From positions 1 through 7,064 of the forward strand of contig JANNAV010000008.1 of NCBI GenBank assembly GCA_031384695.1: a stretch of 7,064 nucleotides of DNA, written 5' to 3'. The DNA comes from JANNAV01 sp031384695 (GTDB lineage Bacteria > Pseudomonadota > Alphaproteobacteria > Rhodobacterales > Rhodobacteraceae). This document shows positions 1 through 4,734 of the stretch, one piece after another (positions within the stretch are counted from its first letter, which is position 1; each line of letters starts with the position of its first letter). Both the position numbers and the translations under genes were made by a program. The notes below the pieces were generated by a model. The model was given only the letters and a program-made list of their open reading frames with translations, made no database searches and had not been told where the DNA came from.

Positions 1-132
1 CCGAGCAGCGCAAAAACCTCCTGCCGCAATGGACCCACATGTACAATTGGCATCGCCCGCACGGCAGCCTGACCTCAAAGCCACCTATCAGTCGCCTTGG
101 TCAACCGATGGACAACCTGTTGAGGTTCCACA
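1..132 (+). mobile_element. IS481-family insertion sequence, transposase-distal end (partial)
   Basis: The element enters from the left edge and ends at base 132 with ...TTCCACA. Read inward on the - strand the end is TGTGGAACCTCAACAGGTTG. This resembles the terminus of Bordetella IS481 as I remember it (TGTGAAGATTCAATAGGTTG), sharing the TGTG start and the CAA-AGGTTG core. The terminal repeat is therefore embedded in the last codons of the transposase gene, and no non-coding IS sequence follows the gene. The other IS end and the second copy of the target duplication lie outside the window, so completeness is unknown. Confidence 0.75.
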
Positions 133-137
133 GCTAG
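3..137 (+). CDS. IS481-family transposase, C-terminal end (partial, runs off the left edge)
   Basis: Only the last 44 residues and the stop are present; the gene continues upstream of the window. The visible part contains the block YNWHRPHGSL followed by PPISRL and DNLLRFHS-stop. This is the typical tail of IS481/IS3-like DDE transposases, where the Y-N-x-x-R-P-H motif follows the catalytic glutamate helix. The DDE residues themselves are outside the window. The last codon (AGC, 132-134) and the stop (TAG, 135-137) extend past the inferred IS end at base 132, so they are supplied by the host target site. The stop shares bases with the stop of dgkA on the other strand. The family is well supported by the motif and by the terminal sequence. 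Whether the element is intact and active cannot be judged here. Confidence 0.85.
   Translation, partial: EQRKNLLPQWTHMYNWHRPHGSLTSKPPISRLGQPMDNLLRFHS
105..132 (-). repeat. Terminal inverted repeat of the IS481-type element
   Basis: These 28 bp, read on the - strand, start TGTGG and contain CAACAGGTTGTCC. They match the IS481-type terminal pattern and lie entirely inside the transposase coding sequence, encoding its PMDNLLRFH part. The matching opposite end is not in the window, so the length of the inverted repeat cannot be fixed. Confidence 0.6.
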
Positions 138-138
138 C
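133..138. other. Target site (GCTAGC) of the IS481-type insertion
   Basis: The six bases next to the IS end are GCTAGC, which fits the NCTAGN consensus duplicated by IS481 and IS1002. TAG at 135-137 (+) ends the transposase, and TAG at 136-134 (-) ends dgkA. Because the target is duplicated on insertion, dgkA keeps its own stop codon. The second copy should sit at the other IS end, outside the window. Confidence 0.65.
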
Positions 139-496
139 CGATCAGCACAACCACCCAGGCCACGCCGCCCGCAATCGCTGTCAGCGCCACCGCCGCCGAG
201 CCGCAATCCTTGGCTTTCTTCGCGCGCGGATCGCGTTCGGCCGAGATATAGTCGATCGCCTCCTCAAGCCCGGTGTTCATCAACTCCGCCGCCAGCACCA
301 GCAACCCCAGCGCCAGAATCATCCCCCGCTCGGCGGCGGAAAGATCGAGGCCCAGCGCCAGTGCCGCCGACAGCGCGTTCACAACCGTCCATTGCCGCAG
401 GGTTTTCTCGGTGGCCCAGGCCGCGCACCAGCCCTGCCACGACCATATCACCGTATTGCAAAAGCGCAGCACCTCGGCGCGCAACAATGCTTTCAT
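134..496 (-). CDS. dgkA: Diacylglycerol kinase (prokaryotic, integral membrane)
   Basis: A 120-aa protein, close to the 122 aa of E. coli DgkA. It phosphorylates diacylglycerol with ATP to phosphatidic acid in the inner membrane, recycling diacylglycerol from periplasmic glucan synthesis and other lipid turnover. The signature residues are in place: E30 in AAWATEKTLRQ, the catalytic block AELMNTGLEEAID with E71, N74 and E78, and K96-D97 in AKKAKDCGSAAV. Three hydrophobic segments lie at about 38-50, 58-76 and 100-118, as expected for this small trimeric enzyme. The ATG start has a GGGAGGG ribosome-binding site about 8 nt upstream. The C-terminus (VVVLIG-stop) ends exactly at the IS target site but does not look truncated. 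The next gene upstream, the M48 protease, is on the same strand 119 bp away, so co-transcription is possible but not shown. Confidence 0.93.
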   Translation of the reverse strand: MKALLRAEVLRFCNTVIWSWQGWCAAWATEKTLRQWTVVNALSAALALGLDLSAAERGMILALGLLVLAAELMNTGLEEAIDYISAERDPRAKKAKDCGSAAVALTAIAGGVAWVVVLIG

Positions 497-615
497 CGCC
501 TGACCCTCCCACCACGGCCACCGCTGGCGGGGGCCTTGCCGGGCTATCTGACCTGACTACGACAAGGCTGTCTACACGCGTCGGCAAAAACTGCCCGCGC
601 CTTCAACCCGCGCCC

Positions 616-1305
616 TCAGCCCGCGCGCAACCGCTCGGCCACCTTGCGCACCACCGCCTTGCGCTGGGCATTGCCGGGATGGGTGCTTAGATACCGGTTG
701 CCCGGATTGGGCAGCCTGTCGAAATACGCCGAGCCGCGCACTGGATCATAGCCCGCCCGGATGGCAATCTCGGCCCCCAGCGCGTCGGCCTGCAACTCGA
801 ACTCCTTGGAATATCCCAGCACCGCCCGCCCCGCCGCCTCGTTTTGCGCCCGCTCGATGGCGGCTTTGTCAAGCCCCTGGCCCGAGGCCTGCACCCCGGC
901 AAACAGCGCCCCGCTCAGCGCCGCACTGGAGGCTTGCGGGATATGATCGGCAATATGATGCGCCATCTCGTGGCCCATCACGAAGGCCAACTCGTCGGCA
1001 TTGCGCGCGTCCTTGATCAGTGCGGTGGTAAACACTAGAAGCGGGCGGCGGTTGGCATCCTGCGTCTGATAGGCGTTGCGCGGCTGGCCCACCCGGTCGT
1101 CGATCACGATGCTGAAATTACAGCGCCGCGTCTTGCCGATGCTGCGGCACATCTTTCCCGCCAAAGGCTCCACCCGCGCCACAACCGAGGCGAAAACCGC
1201 CAGTTGCTGGGCGCTTGGCAAGGCGCGCGCCACCGGTTTGCCGTCTGTCGCGGTGATGGCAGGCGCGCTTGTCGTGCAGCCGGTCAAGGCCAGAACCAAC
1301 ACCAA
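616..1305 (-). CDS. M48-family zinc metalloprotease, probable lipoprotein
   Basis: A protein of at least 229 aa. The zinc-binding HExxH motif is seen as GHEMAHH (H112, E113, H116), with the third ligand in FELQADALG (E170). A THPGNAQRK segment near residues 208-216 is typical of M48 peptidases. The N-terminus reads VLVLALTGC-TTS, a good lipobox with the lipidated cysteine at residue 10, so the protein is probably anchored to a periplasmic membrane face and degrades misfolded envelope proteins, as BepA/LoiP-type relatives do. The TTG at 1305 is the conventional start but leaves no basic n-region and has no clear ribosome-binding site. The frame stays open upstream, where RKIIGYLWHA would give a normal signal peptide. 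The true start is therefore uncertain and could lie 20-30 nt upstream at a non-standard codon. The family is firm; the substrate is unknown. Confidence 0.88.
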   Translation of the reverse strand: MVLVLALTGCTTSAPAITATDGKPVARALPSAQQLAVFASVVARVEPLAGKMCRSIGKTRRCNFSIVIDDRVGQPRNAYQTQDANRRPLLVFTTALIKDARNADELAFVMGHEMAHHIADHIPQASSAALSGALFAGVQASGQGLDKAAIERAQNEAAGRAVLGYSKEFELQADALGAEIAIRAGYDPVRGSAYFDRLPNPGNRYLSTHPGNAQRKAVVRKVAERLRAG

Positions 1306-1403
1306 CGCGTGCCACAGATAGCCGATAATTTTCCGATTGAAAGCCCCCTCACCAAATCTTGCATCCGCGCCAAACCCCCGCAGGCCGCCAGGCCGATTTC
1401 CCC

Positions 1404-1432
1404 TTGAGGCGGCGCCACCTTGGCCTTACCAC
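1404..1432 (+). promoter_or_regulatory. Weak candidate promoter for the 79-aa gene
   Basis: TTGAGG (1404-1409) and TACCAC (1427-1432) are separated by 17 bp. The predicted transcription start (about 1439-1440) falls on the ATG of the next gene, which has no ribosome-binding site, so a leaderless mRNA is possible. The -10 match is poor (3 of 6). Confidence 0.2.
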
Positions 1433-1439
1433 TTGCCGC

Positions 1440-1679
1440 ATGTTCACCATCGAGCACGAATTTGATGCGACCGTGATCACCCTGATTGATGAGGGGTCTT
1501 TGCCATTGCAGGAAGACATCTGCATCGAGGTTTTTGAAGACTGCATCGTGGTGCAGCAGGTTGATCCGCGCACCGATCAGGCGTTGCGCCTTACCCTGTC
1601 ACTTGGTCAAGCGCAGGATCTGGCCGCCGCGCTGAACCTGCCCGAAGGCACCTACCGGCTGGCCTCCGCCACGCGGTAA
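1440..1679 (+). CDS. Small conserved-looking protein of unknown function (79 aa)
   Basis: I do not recognise a named family. The protein begins MFTIEHEFDATVITLIDEG and looks like a compact alternating beta fold: a hydrophobic strand TVITLID, an acidic stretch (DEGSLPLQEDICIEVFED) and a strand CIVVQQVD, followed by a helical tail LSLGQAQDLAAALNLPEGTYRL. The regular pattern and acidic composition differ from the arginine- and proline-rich upstream extension of the frame back to 1359, so ATG 1440 is preferred. No Shine-Dalgarno sequence precedes it. It lies 44 bp upstream of the nitroreductase gene on the same strand and may be the first gene of that unit. I have an impression of similar short hypothetical proteins in Rhodobacteraceae, but no function can be given. 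Confidence 0.72.
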   Translation: MFTIEHEFDATVITLIDEGSLPLQEDICIEVFEDCIVVQQVDPRTDQALRLTLSLGQAQDLAAALNLPEGTYRLASATR

Positions 1680-1723
1680 CGGCGCTGCCACCGATTGGCC
1701 CGAACCCCCTACAGGAGCAGCCC

Positions 1724-2302
1724 ATGCCACAGCACAACCCCGGGGCCACCGCTTTTCTGGCCCAGCGCCGCTCGCGGCCGGCCAAGTTGTTCACAGCACC
1801 GGTGCCGGATGAGGCGGCGCTTGCCGCGATCCTGACCACGGCCTTGCGGGTGCCCGATCATGGCAAGCTGCAACCGTGGCGGCTGGTGGTGATCGAAAAG
1901 CCCGCGATGGCGCGTCTGGCCGGTTTGGCCGAGGCGCGGGCCCGGGCGCTGGCAGGCGATGCCGAGATGATCCGTAAAGGCCGCGGCCAGTTTGATCTGG
2001 GGCAGTTGGCGGTGGCGGTGATCGCGGCCCCCAAACCGTCCGACAAGGTGCCCGAGATCGAGCAGTTGTTCTCGGCGGCGGCGCTGTGCTTTGGCATTGT
2101 GAACGCGGCCGAAGCTGCGGGCTGGGGTGCCTGCTGGCTGACAGGCTGGCCCGCGCATGACCGCGCATTCATCACCGATGCCTTCGGTTGCCTCGCGTCC
2201 GAGCGGTTGGCAGGCATTGTCCATATCGCAACCGCCCCCCCCGACGGGCCCGACCGGCCGCGCCCCGATCTGGCCACCCTGCTCAGCCGGGCCGCGTCAT
2301 GA
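1724..2302 (+). CDS. Nitroreductase-family FMN oxidoreductase (YdjA-like)
   Basis: A 192-aa protein of the usual length for the minimal YdjA-type nitroreductases, which bind FMN as dimers and reduce nitro compounds or quinones with NAD(P)H. The N-terminal FMN-phosphate segment QRRSRPAK (14-21) is followed by the subfamily block RVPDHGKLQPWR (42-53), which contacts the flavin. A helix FSAAALCFGIVNAAEAAGWGA runs into the conserved CWLTGWP block (137-143). The ATG start is well placed, with AGGAG at 1713-1717 and a 6-nt spacer. The stop TGA overlaps the start of the following membrane-protein gene as ATGA, which indicates translational coupling. The physiological substrate is unknown. Confidence 0.9.
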   Translation: MPQHNPGATAFLAQRRSRPAKLFTAPVPDEAALAAILTTALRVPDHGKLQPWRLVVIEKPAMARLAGLAEARARALAGDAEMIRKGRGQFDLGQLAVAVIAAPKPSDKVPEIEQLFSAAALCFGIVNAAEAAGWGACWLTGWPAHDRAFITDAFGCLASERLAGIVHIATAPPDGPDRPRPDLATLLSRAAS

Positions 2303-3003
2303 TCTTTCACGATTTCAGCCGCGCATTGGGCCAGATCGGCGATCCGCGCTTTCGCCGGGTGCTGTTTCTGGGCGTGCTGCTCAGCCTTGCCTTGCTGGTG
2401 GCGGTCTATGCGGCGTTCCTGTGGGCCATTCAGACCTTTACCCCCGATACCATTGATATCCCGTTTGTCGGCCCGGTGGGCGGCCTTGGGACGTTGCTCA
2501 GCTGGGGGTCGGCGGCCTTGATGATCGGGCTGTCAGTGGTTCTGATGTTGCCGGTGGCCTCGCTGTTTGCCGGGCTGTTTCTGGAAGATATCGCCGCCGC
2601 CGTCGAAGATCGCCACTACCCCGGATTGCCGCCCGTACCGGCCGCTGGCCTGGCCGATACGCTGGTGGCCAGCGTCAACTTTCTGGGGCTGATGATCGCG
2701 GTGAACCTGATCGGGGTGCTGTTTTACACCCTTTCCGGCCCGTTCGCGCCGCTGGTGTTCTGGGGGGTGAACGGGCTGCTGCTGGGGCGCGAGTTCTTTA
2801 CGCTGGTCGCCATGCGCCGGATCGGGCGGCAGGGGGCGAAGGCGCTGCGCAAAAAGCACCGGTTGCAGATCTGGATCGCCGGGGTTCTGATGGCGGCGCC
2901 GCTGTCGATCCCCTTTGTCAACCTGCTGATCCCGGTGCTGGGGGTGGCGACCTTCACCCATCTGTTTCACCGCCTGCAAGCGCAAACCCAAACCCAAGCC
3001 TGA
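2299..3003 (+). CDS. EI24-domain / CysZ-like integral membrane protein
   Basis: A 234-aa protein with about four hydrophobic stretches (approximately 20-45, 62-95, 122-150 and 190-222). It carries the EI24/CysZ-type features LFLEDIAAAVEDRHYPG (93-109), NGLLLGREFFTLVAMRR (158-174) and a C-terminal IPFVNLLIPVLGVATFTHLFHR. CysZ imports sulfate in enterobacteria, but most alphaproteobacterial members of this broader family have no demonstrated substrate, so I do not assign sulfate transport. The start ATG overlaps the upstream nitroreductase stop. An open frame extends further upstream, but that part is the shifted nitroreductase sequence. The C-terminal tail QAQTQTQA comes from a short repetitive stretch that continues past the stop codon. 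Nothing else in the window concerns sulfur. Confidence 0.82.
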   Translation: MIFHDFSRALGQIGDPRFRRVLFLGVLLSLALLVAVYAAFLWAIQTFTPDTIDIPFVGPVGGLGTLLSWGSAALMIGLSVVLMLPVASLFAGLFLEDIAAAVEDRHYPGLPPVPAAGLADTLVASVNFLGLMIAVNLIGVLFYTLSGPFAPLVFWGVNGLLLGREFFTLVAMRRIGRQGAKALRKKHRLQIWIAGVLMAAPLSIPFVNLLIPVLGVATFTHLFHRLQAQTQTQA

Positions 3004-3017
3004 ACCCAAGCCTGAAC
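2991..3017 (+). repeat. 12-bp tandem duplication across a stop codon
   Basis: AACCCAAGCCTG occurs twice in tandem, followed by a partial third copy (AACC). It is preceded by AAACCCAAACCC, part of the same repetitive stretch. The unit length is a multiple of three, so both copies present an in-frame TGA; the first ends the EI24-domain protein. This looks like replication slippage at the gene end. Confidence 0.6.
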
Positions 3018-3035
3018 CGCCCCGCCCGTTGCCCG

Positions 3036-3298
3036 CTACGGCGTGATCCCGAAGATGTTCAGATCGTCGATGCCGATCCAGCCCGACATGATGATCGTCA
3101 CCAGAGCCAGCCAGATCACCAGCGCCACCCAGGTGGTGGTTCTGGCGGCGCGCCCGACGTTCTCTTCCGCAGGTGCCGAAGGCGGCGTGCCCGGCACGAT
3201 CCGGCCCTTGTCGGCCTGACTTTGAAACCGCAGCGGCAGCACGCAGAAAAACACCATGAACCAGGTCACGGAAAACAACACGATGGCACCGGTGATCG

Positions 3299-3302
<4 letters not shown>
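3036..3302 (-). CDS. DUF1467-family small membrane protein
   Basis: An 88-aa protein with two hydrophobic helices (about 3-25 and 57-75) separated by a polar loop. The N-terminal pattern ITGAIVLFSVTWFMVFFCVLPLR and the following basic QSQADKGRIVPGTPPSAP are characteristic of DUF1467 proteins, which are largely confined to alphaproteobacteria and have no known function. Its ATG overlaps the stop of the methylmalonyl-CoA epimerase gene (ATGA, 3302-3299), so it is translated from the same mRNA. This arrangement is the main hint to its role, but no biochemical link is known. It converges on the EI24 gene with only 32 bp between stops and no hairpin terminator visible. Confidence 0.9.
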
Positions 3303-3703
<401 letters not shown>

Positions 3704-3710
3704 CCGCGCA

Positions 3711-3715
3711 CCCCC
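3711..3715 (-). promoter_or_regulatory. Ribosome-binding site deciding the mce start
   Basis: GGGGG on the - strand lies seven bases before ATG 3703 and favours this start over the ATG at 3724. Confidence 0.45.
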
Positions 3716-3727
3716 GGGTTTCATGCG

Positions 3728-3756
3728 TATATGCGGTGCGGCGCGGCACAGGGCAA
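3728..3756 (-). promoter_or_regulatory. Candidate sigma-70 promoter for mce-DUF1467
   Basis: On the - strand TTGCCC (3756-3751) and CATATA (3733-3728) are separated by 17 bp, the only AT-rich -10-like stretch next to the gene. The predicted transcription start near 3721 lies downstream of the ATG at 3724, which agrees with translation starting at 3703. The match is moderate and unproven. Confidence 0.3.
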
Positions 3757-3872
3757 GGGGCGCGCGCGTCGCAGCGCAAGGCGGCTGGTTTATTTGCGCC
3801 AGACCGATCCGCGTTTACGAAGCCTTAGGCATAGCCGTGCTTCACTAATGGCCATCGCAACACTCACACCAC

Positions 3873-3877
3873 AGGTG
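3873..3877 (+). promoter_or_regulatory. Ribosome-binding site supporting the 3884 start of the response regulator
   Basis: AGGTG lies six bases before ATG 3884. The in-frame ATG at 3848 has no purine-rich sequence in the corresponding position. Confidence 0.4.
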
Positions 3878-3883
3878 CCTGCC

Positions 3884-4624
3884 ATGCCCAGCCCGCTGCC
3901 CTCGCCTTTCCCCAACGCAGCACCGCCTTTCGGCAGCATCTGGCGCGGCAATCCGCGCGCCGCTTTGCCATTGCAGGGGCTGACCATCCTTGCGGTCGAA
4001 GACAGCCGCTATGCCTGCGAGGTGCTGCGCCTGATGTGCCAGCGTGCGGGGGCACGTCTGCGCCGCGCCGAAACGCTGGAGGCCGCCCGCGCGCATCTGC
4101 GCTGTTACCGCCCCGATGTCGCCATCATCGACATCGGCCTGCCCGATGGCCGGGGCGAGGTGCTGATCCGCGAACTGGTGCTCAGCATCCGCCGCCCCGC
4201 CGTGATCCTTGGCACCTCGGGCAGCTGCGAATACGCAAGCTCGGCTCTGGCCGCCGGGGCGGACGGATTTCTGGAAAAACCGCTTGCCGGGATTGCGTCC
4301 CTGATCGCCACCTTGCGCAAACAACTGCCGGTGCCGGAGTTTGAATGGCCACCGCAGGCGGTATCGGCGCAAAAGCCCGATCGGCTGGCGCTGCATGATG
4401 ATCTGGTGCATGCTGCGGCCCTGCTGGCCGACGCCCCCGATGCCGCCCGCCGCCGTTATGTCAGCAGTTTTCTGGCCGGCGTCGCCCGCCTTGCCGAAGA
4501 TGCAGCGCTGGCCGCCGCCGCCGAAACGCTGCGCGATCCGGACGGCGATCTGAACGCGCTGCGGGCCTTGGTCGATTGCCGTCTGGCACTGGACAGCGCC
4601 GATTTCGGCCCGAAATCGCCTTAG
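3884..4624 (+). CDS. Response regulator: receiver domain plus unassigned helical C-terminus
   Basis: A 246-aa protein. Residues about 33-147 form a CheY-like receiver with all the phosphorylation residues: acidic pair E39-D40 (AVEDS), phosphoacceptor D83 (AIIDIGLPDGRG), T111 (GTSG) and K132 (LEKPL). It should accept a phosphoryl group from a histidine kinase, but no kinase gene is in the window. The C-terminal part (about 165-240) is alanine- and leucine-rich and helical, with no helix-turn-helix, GGDEF, EAL or HD motif that I can see; H171 in ALHDDL could be a histidine of an HPt-like helix bundle, which is speculation. The N-terminus is a proline-rich linker (MPSPLPSPFPNAAPPFG). ATG 3848 would add twelve residues. 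The gene ends just before a perfect palindrome and converges on dacB. Confidence 0.85.
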   Translation: MPSPLPSPFPNAAPPFGSIWRGNPRAALPLQGLTILAVEDSRYACEVLRLMCQRAGARLRRAETLEAARAHLRCYRPDVAIIDIGLPDGRGEVLIRELVLSIRRPAVILGTSGSCEYASSALAAGADGFLEKPLAGIASLIATLRKQLPVPEFEWPPQAVSAQKPDRLALHDDLVHAAALLADAPDAARRRYVSSFLAGVARLAEDAALAAAAETLRDPDGDLNALRALVDCRLALDSADFGPKSP

Positions 4625-4627
4625 AGC

Positions 4628-4664
4628 CTGTCGGACAAAACCGGATACCGGTTTTGTCCGACAG
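4628..4664. repeat. Perfect 17-bp palindrome (3-nt loop) between convergent genes
   Basis: CTGTCGGACAAAACCGG (4628-4644) is followed by ATA and its exact reverse complement (4648-4664). It starts four bases after the response-regulator stop codon. The RNA hairpin would be very stable and could end or protect transcripts from either side. It is not followed by a T-tract on the + strand, so it is not a textbook intrinsic terminator. A shorter outer pair GCCTGT (4626-4631) and ACAGGC (4665-4670) offers an alternative register. Confidence 0.85.
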
Positions 4665-4692
4665 ACAGGCGGAAAAGCAAAAACCTTGAGGT

Positions 4693-4725
4693 TGTCCGGC
4701 AAAAGCGGCGGCCGGTTCTGTCGCA
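4693..4725. repeat. Decayed second copy of the palindrome
   Basis: Aligned without gaps to 4629-4661, 24 of 33 bases are identical, including GTC, CAAAA, CGG, CCGGTT and CTGTC-like parts; three of the nine mismatches are in the loop. Pairing of the two arms is broken at several places, so this copy would fold poorly. It lies between the first copy and the dacB stop codon. Confidence 0.5.
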
Positions 4726-4734
4726 AGACGGCCT

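Larger units (their letters stand above)
3725..3883. other. Divergent intergenic region between mce and the response regulator
   Basis: This 159-bp stretch separates two divergent starts. Apart from the candidate mce promoter and the AGGTG noted above, it has one AT-richer patch around 3786-3850, and I could not fit a convincing promoter for the response regulator there. No repeat or small gene is evident. Confidence 0.5.

Noticed and set aside
29..556. 175-codon + strand frame opposite dgkA
   Set aside because: It is the shadow of the transposase tail and of dgkA, with Gln-, Arg- and Pro-rich composition and no ribosome-binding site.
1359..1439. Longer N-terminus for the 79-aa protein starting at ATG 1359
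   Set aside because: The added residues are Arg- and Pro-rich, unlike the rest of the protein, and cover the divergent upstream region of the M48 gene. There is no ribosome-binding site there either.
2188..2298. Upstream extension of the EI24 protein into the nitroreductase gene
   Set aside because: The extra residues are a frame-shifted reading of the nitroreductase 3' end. ATG 2299 with the ATGA overlap is the natural start.
4628..4664. Standard rho-independent terminator
   Set aside because: The hairpin is perfect but no run of T follows on the + strand and none directly follows on the - strand, so I list it as a palindrome with termination only as a possibility.
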